A stretch of DNA of 64,000 nucleotides from Geoalkalibacter subterraneus (GCF_000827125.1 NZ_CP010311.1:2294001-2358000); one strand, 5' to 3'. Counted from the first letter of the stretch, positions 25,188 through 34,091 are shown. Program-made: numbers and translations. Notes: generated by a model from the sequence alone, not told the origin.

Positions 25188-25650
25188 AATAAAATCCTTC
25201 CACACCAAAAAAAGAACCCTGACGCTTGACAGCCCCTTCAAGCGTGATATTCATAAAAGCAAACGCTCTTTGAAATTGTTTCTGGAATGAGGGAAAGCCT
25301 CTTTGCAGCAGCGACCAACATAAGCCGAAACAACGACCGGACGCAAGGTCATGGTGAGCCAGCCCGCCCCGTAGCGGGACGCCTGAAGTGGCCCTTCGGT
25401 TGAATGCTTTTAAAGGTCAAGGTCGCAATTCGAAGCTTGCTTTCTTTATTCCGGAGACAGTCAGGCAATCGGCGAGGCATGGTCCAACGATCCGATCCGT
25501 AAGGACGAAACCGCGTGCCATATCGACCCAGGAGTCAACAAGCTCGTACATACGGTGGTCCGCAGCGAGCATCTGATGTCAGCTTGAATGAACCCGAGGT
25601 CGGCGGTCGAAAAAGCGTGAGCCATGGTATCCTTGCCGATTGCTGTATTG
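25188..25650. other. Intergenic region without a recognised gene
   Basis: About 460 nt between the pseudouridine synthase and the terminator at 25651. It contains several short open frames on both strands (52 codons on the minus strand at about 25409-25254, and 50-75 codons on the plus strand near 25470-25740), none with a ribosome-binding site or recognised motif. GC is similar to coding DNA. It could be a decayed repeat, a pseudogene remnant or a small RNA ending at the 25651 terminator. No tRNA, 6S, tmRNA or known riboswitch pattern was found. Confidence 0.4.
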
Positions 25651-25688
25651 AAAAAAGCCCCGGGTGTTATGCACCACGGGGCTTTTTT
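25651..25688. terminator. Strong bidirectional terminator
   Basis: AAAAAAGCCCCG (25651-25662) pairs with CGGGGCTTTTTT (25677-25688), with a further GTG/CAC pair inside. It has U-tracts on both strands, so it ends the ihfB/thioesterase transcript on the minus strand and possibly a plus-strand transcript. Confidence 0.9.
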
Positions 25689-25707
25689 ATCTGCAAAAAA
25701 ACTGGAG

Positions 25708-26070
25708 TCATTGATCAAAAATGTGATGACCGAGGATAAAGCAGGTGAAGGTGCCCTGAAAAACCTTTTGATCACCAACCGAGACGGAACATTCAACCTG
25801 CCGTTTTTTATCCTCGGCAAGCTGAACCTCTGCCCTGGCCACGAGAGCTTCCCCGACCTTGACCGGACCAGTGAAACGAACCTGGGCAGCGCCGAGCACG
25901 ACATTGGGGTCATTGACAGCCAACATGGCGGCATAATCGGCCAGACCAAAGGTAAATCCACCGTGAACCAGGTCACGTTCATCAGCCGCCATGACGGGCT
26001 GGGTAACCAGCTGAGCAACCGCGGTACCTTCACCAACCTCAAGAGGCTCCCCTACCAGCGAAGGATCAAT
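25708..26070 (-). CDS. Hot-dog fold thioesterase, PaaI-like, with uncertain start
   Basis: The hot-dog domain is clear: ERDLVHGGFTFGLADYAAMLAVNDPNVVLGAAQVRFTGPVKVGEALVARAEV, with the family HGG turn and helix. It would hydrolyse acyl-CoA-type thioesters. The only ATG in frame is at 25992, which cuts off about 26 residues (IDPSLVGEPLEVGEGTAVAQLVTQP) that look like the genuine first strand and helix of the fold. No ATG, GTG or TTG precedes them: upstream codons are TTA AAG ATT and the frame reaches the ihfB TGA. I draw the start at the ATT at 26070 as a placeholder. ATT initiation, an N-terminal deletion or a sequence error are all possible. ihfB lies 33 nt upstream. Confidence 0.65.
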   Translation of the reverse strand: MDPSLVGEPLEVGEGTAVAQLVTQPVMAADERDLVHGGFTFGLADYAAMLAVNDPNVVLGAAQVRFTGPVKVGEALVARAEVQLAEDKKRQVECSVSVGDQKVFQGTFTCFILGHHIFDQ

Positions 26071-26103
26071 CTTTAAGTGAGATTGGCCCGCATCCCCGAT
26101 CGC

Positions 26104-26391
26104 TCAACAGGCACCGTTGTTGACGCGTTCACGCAGCTCTTTTCCGGTTTTAAAGAAGGGCGTTTTTTTCGGCGGAATTTTAACCAGGTCGCCGCTCTTG
26201 GGATTTCTCGCCTCGCGTGCATCTCGCTCACGAATCGTGAATGACCCGAACCCCCGGATCTCCACCCGATCTCCGTCGATCAGAGCATCGCTGATACTAT
26301 CGAAAATGGTGTTGATGACCAGTTCCGCCTCTTTTTTACTCAACATGGTATTCACAACGGACAACTGCTCAATCAGCTCACTTTTTGTCAT
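26104..26391 (-). CDS. ihfB: Integration host factor beta-like DNA-bending protein
   Basis: A 95-aa HU/IHF-family protein. MTKSELIEQLSVVNTMLSKKEAELVINTIFDSISDALIDGDRVEIRGFGSFTIRERDAREARNPKSGD includes the IHF/HU GFGSF signature and the beta-arm RNPKSG loop. The position after sppA and rpsA matches ihfB in related genomes, which favours the beta subunit over HU. It would bend DNA at specific sites for promoters and recombination. AGGAGG precedes the ATG. It is 19 nt after sppA. Confidence 0.93.
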   Translation of the reverse strand: MTKSELIEQLSVVNTMLSKKEAELVINTIFDSISDALIDGDRVEIRGFGSFTIRERDAREARNPKSGDLVKIPPKKTPFFKTGKELRERVNNGAC

Positions 26392-26409
26392 GCTGCAAAC
26401 CTCCTAACT

Positions 26410-27288
26410 TTAAAGGCCATTCCATCGGTACTGCAATCCAGGAAAAATTTCCTGCCGCAATTGTCCCATGGTTTCCTGGATGAGAAATTCGACCAGTCGT
26501 GGTTTTTCTTTTTCAGGGTAAACCAGTTGCGGCTCGCCCTCAACACCGGAAAGTTCCGCCGCAAGATCAACGGCAACCTGAAGATTACCGAGTCGATCAA
26601 TCAACCCGAGATCTAAAGCCTGTTTTCCGGTATAGATCCGCCCATCTGCCAATTGCGCCGCCACCGTGCGCTCCATGTCCCGTCCTTCGGCAACGGCATC
26701 AATAAACTGATTATGAACGTCTTGAATAAGATTTTGAAGAATAACCCGATCAGATTCGTCCATAGGTCGTACCGGAGAGCCAATGTCTTTATGAGGGCCG
26801 CTTTTGATCACGTTGGTTTTCAAGCCGACCTTGTCGAGAAGATCCTCGATATTGGTGAACTCCATAATCACGCCGATACTGCCCGTAATGCTGCCGGGAT
26901 TGGCGACAATGGAGCTGGCAGGCGCTGCGATGTAGTATCCGCCGGATGCAGCGACAGAGGCCATGGAGACAACGACAGGCTTTTCTTTGACGGTTTTCGC
27001 GACCTCATCGTGAATTTCCTGGGAAGGCCCTACTCCGCCCCCCGGTGAATCAACGCGCAGTACAATAGCCTTGATGGAGGGGTCTTCTCGAAAACGTATA
27101 AGGTCACGATTGAGTTTGTCTGAAGAAACGATCGGCCCCAGGACCTGGACCACACCGATGCGGTCCCCTGACGGAAAAGGTATGGATCGTCCTGTCAGGT
27201 GAGTAAACACCAGAATCAGGATAAAAAAGACAATGAAAATGGCGCCGAATGTAGCGAGCGCCATCAAAAAGGGGCGTTTTTTATTCAT
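26410..27288 (-). CDS. sppA: Signal peptide peptidase SppA
   Basis: A 292-aa membrane-anchored serine protease (S49) that degrades cleaved signal peptides. One N-terminal transmembrane anchor (FLMALATFGAIFIVFFILILVF) is followed by a single Clp-like domain. The catalytic serine is in ASVAASGGYYIA, and the catalytic lysine is in NVIKSGPHKDIGS, with correct spacing for the short SppA type. The order rpsA-sppA-ihfB is conserved in relatives. It is separated from rpsA by a perfect 14-bp palindrome. Confidence 0.95.
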   Translation of the reverse strand: MNKKRPFLMALATFGAIFIVFFILILVFTHLTGRSIPFPSGDRIGVVQVLGPIVSSDKLNRDLIRFREDPSIKAIVLRVDSPGGGVGPSQEIHDEVAKTVKEKPVVVSMASVAASGGYYIAAPASSIVANPGSITGSIGVIMEFTNIEDLLDKVGLKTNVIKSGPHKDIGSPVRPMDESDRVILQNLIQDVHNQFIDAVAEGRDMERTVAAQLADGRIYTGKQALDLGLIDRLGNLQVAVDLAAELSGVEGEPQLVYPEKEKPRLVEFLIQETMGQLRQEIFPGLQYRWNGL

Positions 27289-27306
27289 GTGGTTTCGGAT
27301 GAAATT

Positions 27307-27336
27307 CGGGCCCTCGAATAGGTATTCGAGGGCCCG
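27307..27336 (-). terminator. Perfect 14-bp hairpin between rpsA and sppA
   Basis: CGGGCCCTCGAATA (27307-27320) and TATTCGAGGGCCCG (27323-27336) are perfectly complementary around a 2-nt spacer. The minus-strand sequence after it (AATTTCATCC) is only weakly T-rich. It may act as a partial terminator or an mRNA stabiliser that lowers sppA relative to rpsA. Confidence 0.55.
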
Positions 27337-27356
27337 TGGGTGGTATCCGAGAAAAC

Positions 27357-29084
27357 TTAGTCGTTCTGGTCTTCGTCGGGAGTTCTGTTCTTCATTGCCC
27401 CTTGAAGCAATTCGCCAAGGCTGGAAGTTGCTTCACGCTGAGCACCGAGGAAGGCATCGACTTCAGCTTTTTCTTTCTGATCGGAGAGCTTTTTGATGGA
27501 CAGGCCGATCTTGCGATCGTCATTGTCCACGTTGAGAACGACAGCTTCAAGCTCGTCTCCAACGTTGGCAAAGCTCTTGGGTGAATCGATCTTATCCTTG
27601 CTGATTTCGGAAACGTGAATCAGCCCCTCGATCCCTTCTTCGATCTCAAGGAAGATGCCGAAGTCCGTCACCGAGGTCACTTTGCCCTTGACGATGGTGC
27701 CGGGGCGGTAACGCTGCGGGATGGTCTCCCAGGGGTCGGATGCCAGCTGCTTGATCCCCAGAGAGAAGCGCTCATTTTCACGATCGATATTGAGCACCAC
27801 TGCCTTGACGGTGTCACCCTTCTTGAAGACTTCGGAGGGGTGCTTGATGCGCTTGACCCATGACAGGTCCGAAATATGCACAAGCCCGTCGATTCCTTCA
27901 TCGACACCGACAAAAATACCGAAATCAGTGATATTCTTGACTTGGCCTTCGATAATGGTGCCCACCGGAAATTTCTCACCGATGACATCCCAGGGGTTGG
28001 GTTCGATCTGCTTGAGCCCCAGGGAGATGCGACGATTGTCAGCGTCGACCGCAAGAACGACCGATTCAACCTCATCACCGATATTGAGCAGCTTGTTGGG
28101 ATGCTTGATGCGCTTGGTCCAGCTCATTTCGGAGACATGGATAAGCCCTTCGACACCCTCTTCAAGTTCGACAAATGCGCCGTAATCGGTAAGACTGACG
28201 ACCTTGCCTTTGACGCGCTCGCCCACCGGGAATTTGTCCGCAGCGGACTCCCAGGGGTCAGGCGTAATCTGCTTGAGACCCAGAGAAACGCGCTCTTTCT
28301 CCTGGTCGTACTTGAGCACCTTGACATTGATCTTGTCGCCCACGGCCAGAATGTCGGAGGGGTGATTGACCCGCCCCCAGGACATATCGGTAATGTGCAG
28401 CAACCCATCAATGCCGCCGAGATCGATAAACGCGCCGTAATCGGTGAGGTTCTTGACGATACCTTCAACCACCTTGCTTTCTTCGAGATTCTCGAGCGTT
28501 TCACCACGCATGCGCTCGCGCTCGTCTTCAAGAAGGACCCGGCGGGACAACACGATATTGCCGCGACGCTTGTTGAGCTTGATAATCTTGAATTCGAAAG
28601 TTTCCCCGATCAGCTTCTCCAGATTGCGTACGGGACGCAGGTCCACCTGGGAGCCGGGAAGGAATGCGTTGACTCCGATATCGACAGAAAGACCGCCTTT
28701 GATCCGGGAAACGATCCGCCCCTCGACAATGGCTTCCTCTTCCAGGCCGTTCCAGACTTTCTGCTGGTCAGCCTTGCGTTTGGACAGCCTTACAAGCCCC
28801 GTTTCATTGTCGGTGCCTTCAAACAGCACGTCGAACTCGTAGTCGACATCGACTTTGTCAGCATCCTCGCCGAATTCGACAAGCGGTATAATCCCTTCGG
28901 ATTTGTAGCCGACATCGACCACGACCGAATCCGGAGTACGCTGAACAACGGTTCCCTTGACAACCTCACCGGGCTTGAGTGCCTTGTGGGTGCTATCGAG
29001 AAGCTCGGCGAAGCTCTCCATATCTTCGTCGTTCTCGATGAAATCTTCTTCTTCCTGGTTAATCGTTTCCTTGTTTTCGACCAT
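27357..29084 (-). CDS. rpsA: 30S ribosomal protein S1
   Basis: A 575-aa S1 protein that helps 30S bind mRNA. An acidic N-terminus (MVENKETINQEEEDFIENDED) is followed by six S1 OB-fold repeats spanning about 35-560; the central ones carry the repeated GLIHVSEMSW / GLVHISDLSW motif. The ATG at 29084 has AGGGGGAAC upstream; the open frame to 29204 has no such site. A 7-bp stem CCTGCCG/CGGCAGG at 29110-29128 sits in the leader just before the ribosome-binding site and may take part in S1 autoregulation (inference). It continues the cmk-ispH cluster. Confidence 0.97.
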   Translation of the reverse strand: MVENKETINQEEEDFIENDEDMESFAELLDSTHKALKPGEVVKGTVVQRTPDSVVVDVGYKSEGIIPLVEFGEDADKVDVDYEFDVLFEGTDNETGLVRLSKRKADQQKVWNGLEEEAIVEGRIVSRIKGGLSVDIGVNAFLPGSQVDLRPVRNLEKLIGETFEFKIIKLNKRRGNIVLSRRVLLEDERERMRGETLENLEESKVVEGIVKNLTDYGAFIDLGGIDGLLHITDMSWGRVNHPSDILAVGDKINVKVLKYDQEKERVSLGLKQITPDPWESAADKFPVGERVKGKVVSLTDYGAFVELEEGVEGLIHVSEMSWTKRIKHPNKLLNIGDEVESVVLAVDADNRRISLGLKQIEPNPWDVIGEKFPVGTIIEGQVKNITDFGIFVGVDEGIDGLVHISDLSWVKRIKHPSEVFKKGDTVKAVVLNIDRENERFSLGIKQLASDPWETIPQRYRPGTIVKGKVTSVTDFGIFLEIEEGIEGLIHVSEISKDKIDSPKSFANVGDELEAVVLNVDNDDRKIGLSIKKLSDQKEKAEVDAFLGAQREATSSLGELLQGAMKNRTPDEDQND

Positions 29085-29109
29085 TAAAGCGGTTCCCCCT
29101 AGCGATTTT

Positions 29110-29128
29110 CCTGCCGCCTTCCGGCAGG
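29110..29128 (-). promoter_or_regulatory. Leader hairpin of rpsA
   Basis: CCTGCCG (29110-29116) pairs with CGGCAGG (29122-29128) just upstream of the AGGGGG ribosome-binding site of rpsA. It lacks a T-tract in the minus direction, so it is not a simple terminator. S1 mRNA leaders fold and are bound by S1 in other bacteria, hence the guess of a regulatory hairpin. Confidence 0.3.
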
Positions 29129-29212
29129 TTTTCCTTTGTTGCTGGATAATAGGAAGGGAAAATATCACAAAGCCACCCAAAAAACAAACTCTTATTTTAA
29201 TCAAGAGAAAGC

Positions 29213-30058
29213 TCAGGATTCTCTGGACATCCCTTCGACTTTACGAATGACTTCATCAATCAACCAACCAGGCGTTGAGGCGCCAGCCGTCAGGCCAACG
29301 GTTTCAACACCTTTGAACCATTGAGGCTCAAGCTGGTCGGCGGTTTCGACATGATGAACCCGCGGCTGAATCTCTCGGCAGAGCTGCGCCAGGCGCGTAG
29401 TGTTGGCGCTGTTGAACCCTCCGATGACCAGGACCAGGTCACTTTTGCGGGCAAGTTCCCGTGCTTCTTCCTGGCGAACGCTGGTGGCATCGCAGATCGT
29501 ATTAAAAACACGCAATTCCTGGCATTTATCAAGGCATGCCCCGGCGACATCACGCAGGTTGTCCAGCGACTGTGTGGTCTGCGCAACCACTCCAATCCGC
29601 TTCCGGGCGGGGATGCGGGCGGCATCCTCGCGGGTGCCGACCACAACAACCTCAGCGCCCTCTGCATAAGAAACAATCCCCTGCACTTCGGGGTGCTCAT
29701 TTTCGCCGACGATGACGACCGTGTAGCCGTCACGGGCCAGACGCGCAGCACGGTCCTGGGCGCTTTTTACAAACGGGCAGGTTGCATCAACGGTTTCCAG
29801 GCCACGATCGGAGATATCCGCCAACTCGCCGCTGGTCACACCGTGAGACCGGATGATGACCGCACCGTGCCGGATCTCGTCCACATCGCGCACGACTTCG
29901 ACCCCTTTTTCCTCAAGTCGCTTGACCAGCTGGGGCGAATGAATAATCGGCCCAAGTGAACAGATGCCGTCATGCGAATCTGCCGCTTCAAACGCCATCT
30001 GGGTAGCACGCTTGACGCCGAAACAGAAACCGGCGCTGCGGGCGAGCAGAATTTTCAT
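29213..30058 (-). CDS. ispH: 4-hydroxy-3-methylbut-2-enyl diphosphate reductase
   Basis: A 281-aa 4Fe-4S enzyme that makes IPP and DMAPP, the last step of the MEP isoprenoid pathway. The three cluster cysteines appear in SAGFCFGVKRA (Cys12), VDATCPFVKS and NTICDATSVRQ. The conserved PEVQGI, IRSHGV and GGFNSANTTRL segments are all present. The ATG at 30058 has GGGAGAAAG upstream and overlaps cmk by 4 nt. It lies between cmk and rpsA, the usual order in this group. Confidence 0.97.
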   Translation of the reverse strand: MKILLARSAGFCFGVKRATQMAFEAADSHDGICSLGPIIHSPQLVKRLEEKGVEVVRDVDEIRHGAVIIRSHGVTSGELADISDRGLETVDATCPFVKSAQDRAARLARDGYTVVIVGENEHPEVQGIVSYAEGAEVVVVGTREDAARIPARKRIGVVAQTTQSLDNLRDVAGACLDKCQELRVFNTICDATSVRQEEARELARKSDLVLVIGGFNSANTTRLAQLCREIQPRVHHVETADQLEPQWFKGVETVGLTAGASTPGWLIDEVIRKVEGMSRES

Positions 30059-30771
30059 ACGCTTTCTCCCTGCAGGCATCCGGAATCCCTGTCGAGAGAG
30101 CGAACCCGCCGGGCCATCATCTCAACCACCTGTTCAATGGTCATGTCGGTGGAATCCACCAGAATGGCGTCCTCAGCCTGGGTCAGCGGAGAATGCTGCC
30201 GGGAGCTGTCAGCCTGATCGCGGGAGATAACCTCGTCGATTGTCTGCTGCAGATCCACTTCATGGCCCTGTTCACGCAATTCGCGATAACGCCGAGCGCC
30301 CCTTTCCTGCGCCGAGGCGGTAAGAAAAAATTTAATCCCGGCGTCGGGAAACACAACGCTGCCGATATCACGCCCTTCGAGCACGACACCGCCCTCGCGC
30401 CCCATCTCCCTCTGCATGGCCACCATCTTTTCTCGCACCGCAGCAACGGAAGAGACCCGCGAGGTCAGCAGACTCACAGCCGGGGTACGGATCTCCCCGC
30501 TGACATCCTCTCCATCAAGAATGACTCGCTGCTGCCCATCCTGGCGTTTGAAATCTATCTTAACCCGTTCACACAGCTCTGCAAGTGCAGCTTCGTCTTC
30601 AGGGTCAATCCCCCGGCGCAAAGCGGCCAGGGCGATACAGCGATACATGGCACCGGTGTCGATATGAGTGAAATTCAACCGCCGTGCAAGCATTCGGCTG
30701 ATGGTGCTTTTACCGGCTCCCGAGGGACCGTCGATGGCGACAATGGGAAAACTGTCAGGAGTCTTCTTCAT
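30055..30771 (-). CDS. cmk: Cytidylate kinase
   Basis: A 238-aa (d)CMP kinase that makes CDP/dCDP for nucleic acid and phospholipid synthesis. The P-loop IDGPSGAGKSTISR is at about residues 13-26. NFTHIDTGAMYRCIALAALRRG is the CMP-binding segment, and EGRDIGSVVFPDAGIKFFLTAS is the standard late motif. The ATG at 30771 gives the family N-terminus; the longer open frame to 30921 overlaps aroA. It overlaps ispH by 4 nt. Confidence 0.97.
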   Translation of the reverse strand: MKKTPDSFPIVAIDGPSGAGKSTISRMLARRLNFTHIDTGAMYRCIALAALRRGIDPEDEAALAELCERVKIDFKRQDGQQRVILDGEDVSGEIRTPAVSLLTSRVSSVAAVREKMVAMQREMGREGGVVLEGRDIGSVVFPDAGIKFFLTASAQERGARRYRELREQGHEVDLQQTIDEVISRDQADSSRQHSPLTQAEDAILVDSTDMTIEQVVEMMARRVRSLDRDSGCLQGESV

Positions 30772-30811
30772 CTTTAACCTGTATAAATAGTCGGGATCAG
30801 GTCCGCGGGAG

Positions 30812-32107
30812 TTACCCTCGAACCTGTTCGAGCAGTTGCCAGAATCCGGGAAAAGAAGTTGCCGTACAGGCCGTATCGCAGATGGTGACCGGCGACCTGG
30901 ATCGCAGGGCAGCGACCGCAAGACTCATGGCGATACGATGATCGCCGCAGGAATCGACCTCCCCTCCCCCGTCCAATGCTTCACGTCCCTCTATGCGCAT
31001 ACCGTCCTCAAGAGCTTCGATGCATGCCCCAAGAGAGCCAAGCCCTTTGACCATTGCAGCAATGCGGTCGGTCTCTTTGACCCGCAGTTCACGGGCATCG
31101 CGAATGGTGGTCACGCCCTCGGCAAAAGCGGCCGCCACCGCAATCACCGGGAATTCGTCAATAGCACGGGGTACGAGTTCGCCGCCGATCTCAATTCCTT
31201 TCAGGCGGCTGGAACGCACAAGGATATCCGCCACCGGTTCGCCGGACAGGGTCCGCGGAGAGGTCAACTCGAGATCTCCCCCCATTTTCTGCAGGATATC
31301 AATGATGCCGCTGCGGGTGGGATTGACACCTACGTTGCGAATCAGAAGTTCGGAGGATGGCGTCACCAGCGCGGCAACCAGAAAAAAAGCGGCCGACGAG
31401 ATATCGCCCGGCACAAAAACCTCACGCCCTTCCAGGTGCGGACGGGGCTCTATGCGCACACCGCCATCAATGGGTGCAACATGGGCACCGAAAAAGGACA
31501 GCATCCGTTCGCTGTGATCCCGGGACAGATGCGGCTCATAGACGGTGGTTGGGCCTTCGGCATAAAGGCCGGCCAGCAGCAGAGCGGATTTGACCTGGGC
31601 GCTTGCGACAGAAGAGCGGTAGGTCGTTCCCTGCAGATGGGTTCCCTGAATGGCCAGGGGGGCTTTTTCACCCTGCTCGCGCCCCCAGATACGGGCCCCC
31701 ATACCGGACAGCGGTTCGACCACCCGTTTCATCGGTCTCCGGCGCAGATACCGGTCACCTGTAAGAACCGAAAAAAACCGCTGAGCCGCGAGCAATCCCG
31801 TCATCAGACGCATGGTAGTTCCGGAGTTGCCGCAATCGATCACATCCTCGGGTTCTGTCAGACCGTCAAGACCCTTGCCGTGGATTTCCAGAATGCCGTC
31901 CCGGCAGCGGCAAATTTTGATTCCCATGGTCTCAAAGGCCTGCAGGGTCGCCATATTATCTTCTCCGGCCAGAAAACCTTCGACCCGTGTCGTGCCGTCA
32001 GCCAGCGATCCCAGCATGATGGACCTGTGGGAAATGGACTTATCGCCCGGCACCCTGATTTCACCGCGCAGTCCCTGGCCGGAAACTATTTCCTGTCTCT
32101 CAATCAT
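30812..32107 (-). CDS. aroA: 3-phosphoshikimate 1-carboxyvinyltransferase (EPSP synthase)
   Basis: A 431-aa EPSP synthase that joins PEP to shikimate-3-phosphate in the shikimate pathway. VPGDKSISHRSIMLGSLADG (substrate-binding) and DCGNSGTTMRLMTGLLA (PEP loop) are intact, and LRVKETDRIAAM near the C-terminus matches the second signature. Length is as expected. GGGGAG precedes the ATG at 32107. It follows tyrA and pheA, so aromatic amino acid synthesis genes are grouped here. Confidence 0.97.
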   Translation of the reverse strand: MIERQEIVSGQGLRGEIRVPGDKSISHRSIMLGSLADGTTRVEGFLAGEDNMATLQAFETMGIKICRCRDGILEIHGKGLDGLTEPEDVIDCGNSGTTMRLMTGLLAAQRFFSVLTGDRYLRRRPMKRVVEPLSGMGARIWGREQGEKAPLAIQGTHLQGTTYRSSVASAQVKSALLLAGLYAEGPTTVYEPHLSRDHSERMLSFFGAHVAPIDGGVRIEPRPHLEGREVFVPGDISSAAFFLVAALVTPSSELLIRNVGVNPTRSGIIDILQKMGGDLELTSPRTLSGEPVADILVRSSRLKGIEIGGELVPRAIDEFPVIAVAAAFAEGVTTIRDARELRVKETDRIAAMVKGLGSLGACIEALEDGMRIEGREALDGGGEVDSCGDHRIAMSLAVAALRSRSPVTICDTACTATSFPGFWQLLEQVRG

Positions 32108-32133
32108 CGAATTACTCCCCTCAATCCGGCCGC

Positions 32134-33018
32134 TCACAGAATTTCGTCCCGCATCTGCTTTGAACGCTGGAAGAAGTCAAACAACTTTCCATCGTCACCC
32201 TGGCGGACATCCTCCTTAAGCTCACCGAAAAAGCGCTCAAAACGTTCCATCATCTCGATCAGCGCATCGCGATTGGTCAAGGCGATATCACGCCACATGG
32301 TGGGATCCGAAGAGGCAATCCGGGTAAAATCGCGGAATCCGCCCGCCGAATACTCGAGGATATTTTCCTCGTAACGATCATAGGAGCCGACGGCATTCAC
32401 CAGGGAATACGCCACCATGTGCGGCAGATGACTGATGGCGGCCAACACCCTGTCGTGCTTGGTCACATCCATCAGAACCACTTCACTGCCGACGGTCGCC
32501 CACATCCGTTGGATGAAAAGCAAGGCTTCCTGATCCGTGCTCTTGGTCGGGGTCAGAATGCAGCGCCGTCCCTGGTAAAGAGTCGCAAATGCCGCTTCAG
32601 CGCCGCTTTTCTCCGTCCCGGCAATGGGGTGGCCAGGCACCAGGAAAACATCGTCGCGCAGCAGGGGTTCAATCTCCTGCGCCACCTGGGCCTTGACGCT
32701 GCCGCCATCGGTCAGAATGGCGCCGGGCTTAAGAGACGGAATGATCGCAGCAGCCACATCGGCAAGAGTGCGCACCGGTGTGGCAAGAAAGACCACATCG
32801 GCGTCGCGGCAACCCTCTGCTGCATCCTGGGTGATCCGATCGACAATCCCCAGATCAAGAGCTTTCTGCAGATTTTCCAGGCCGCGGCCGATACCGACAA
32901 TTTCGCCGACAGCACCGGCCTCACGCAATGCCAGCGCCAGGGATCCGCCGATCAGGCCGACACCGATTACGGCAAGACGTGGTATGAAAAAATCCGATTG
33001 GGTCTGTGCTTTATTCAT
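32134..33018 (-). CDS. tyrA: Prephenate dehydrogenase
   Basis: A 294-aa NAD-dependent prephenate dehydrogenase for tyrosine synthesis. The Rossmann motif AVIGVGLIGGSLALAL is at about residues 16-31, and the catalytic histidine lies in PGHPIAGTEKSGAEAA. The C-terminal helical dimerisation domain starts near 180. No ACT or chorismate mutase domain is fused. It overlaps pheA by 4 nt and aroA follows 26 nt later, so the three are translated from one message. Confidence 0.96.
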   Translation of the reverse strand: MNKAQTQSDFFIPRLAVIGVGLIGGSLALALREAGAVGEIVGIGRGLENLQKALDLGIVDRITQDAAEGCRDADVVFLATPVRTLADVAAAIIPSLKPGAILTDGGSVKAQVAQEIEPLLRDDVFLVPGHPIAGTEKSGAEAAFATLYQGRRCILTPTKSTDQEALLFIQRMWATVGSEVVLMDVTKHDRVLAAISHLPHMVAYSLVNAVGSYDRYEENILEYSAGGFRDFTRIASSDPTMWRDIALTNRDALIEMMERFERFFGELKEDVRQGDDGKLFDFFQRSKQMRDEIL

Positions 33019-34091
33019 CGAGCCGCCTTGGGATAAGAACCGAGAACTTTCAGAAACTGACAGTAGGGGCGCAGTTCCTCCACCGCCTGGCGCACCGAGT
33101 CGTCCGCAATATGGCCGTCGAGATCAAGGAAAAAGATATATTCCCAGGCTTTTGACTTCAGAGGCCTGCTTTCAATCTTGCTCAGGTTGATCTGCCGCTT
33201 GTGGAAGGGCTCGAGCATACGATAGAGGATGCCGGGCTGATCTTTGACGCTGAACATAATCGAGGTTTTGTCCTGCCCACTGCGCTCAGGTGTGTGACGG
33301 CCGACAACGAGAAAACGAGTGAAATTGCTGGGGTTGTCGGCAATTTTCTGTTTGGCGACCTTGAGCCCGTAGAGCGATGCGGCCATCTCGCTGGCGATGG
33401 CGGCAGCCGTTTCATCCTCAGCCGCCATCTGTGCCGCCAGGGCGGTGCTGCCTACATCGACCAGCGGGATATCGGGCAAGGTCTCCTCCAACCACTTGCG
33501 GCACTGAGCCAGGGCTTGGGGATGCGAAATCACTTTGCGGACATCCTCAAGGCGTCCGCTGCGATTGAGAAGGTCGTGAGAAATCTCCAGAAGAATCTCG
33601 CTGCTGACTTTGAGATCAGACTCCATGAACATATCAAGGGTATGATTGACGATCCCCTCGTTGGAGTTCTCCACCGGCACCACCCCGTAATGGGCTCTTC
33701 CGCGCGCCACTTCCTCAAATACGGCGGAGATGCTTTTGAGTGGAACGAGGCGGGCACTGAGACCGAACTGCTGCATGGCCGCCACATGGGTAAAGGTGGC
33801 CTGGGGGCCGAGAAAGGCAACTTTCATCGGCTCTTCGAGTGAAAGGCAGGCAGAGATGATCTCCCGGTAAACGCGACGGATGGCTTCGGAGGGAAAGGGT
33901 CCGGGGTTGCCGTCGCACAGGCGCTGATAAATAGCCTGTTCGCGGCTTGGGACATAAAACTGCCGCTTTTCTCCTGCCTTGGTTTCACCCACTTCGATCA
34001 CGACCCGGGCCCGTTCATTGAGCAGGTCCAGAATACGGTCGTCGATCGCATCGATCCGCTGCCGCAACGCGTCGAGTTTGTCATCTGCCAT
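33015..34091 (-). CDS. pheA: Bifunctional chorismate mutase / prephenate dehydratase (P-protein)
   Basis: A 358-aa enzyme for phenylalanine synthesis. Residues about 1-85 form an AroQ chorismate mutase domain (LDALRQRIDAIDDRILDLLNERARVVIEVG). Residues about 90-270 form the prephenate dehydratase domain starting KVAFLGPQATFTHVAA, with GVVPVENSNEGIVNHTLD and SNFTRFLVVG. A C-terminal ACT domain (SIMFSVKDQPGILYRMLEPF...IESRPLKSKAWEYIFFLD) is the phenylalanine feedback site. The ATG at 34091 sits behind GAGGTG at 6 nt. It is the first gene of the aromatic/cmk/rpsA cluster. Confidence 0.96.
   Translation of the reverse strand: MADDKLDALRQRIDAIDDRILDLLNERARVVIEVGETKAGEKRQFYVPSREQAIYQRLCDGNPGPFPSEAIRRVYREIISACLSLEEPMKVAFLGPQATFTHVAAMQQFGLSARLVPLKSISAVFEEVARGRAHYGVVPVENSNEGIVNHTLDMFMESDLKVSSEILLEISHDLLNRSGRLEDVRKVISHPQALAQCRKWLEETLPDIPLVDVGSTALAAQMAAEDETAAAIASEMAASLYGLKVAKQKIADNPSNFTRFLVVGRHTPERSGQDKTSIMFSVKDQPGILYRMLEPFHKRQINLSKIESRPLKSKAWEYIFFLDLDGHIADDSVRQAVEELRPYCQFLKVLGSYPKAAR

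Noticed and set aside
27876-29087. 403-codon plus-strand frame antisense to rpsA
   Set aside because: It mirrors the repeated S1 domains on the opposite strand; composition artefact of a repetitive GC-rich gene.
30836-32374. 512-codon plus-strand frame antisense to aroA and tyrA
   Set aside because: Lies wholly antisense to two clear enzymes and shows no domain or ribosome-binding site.
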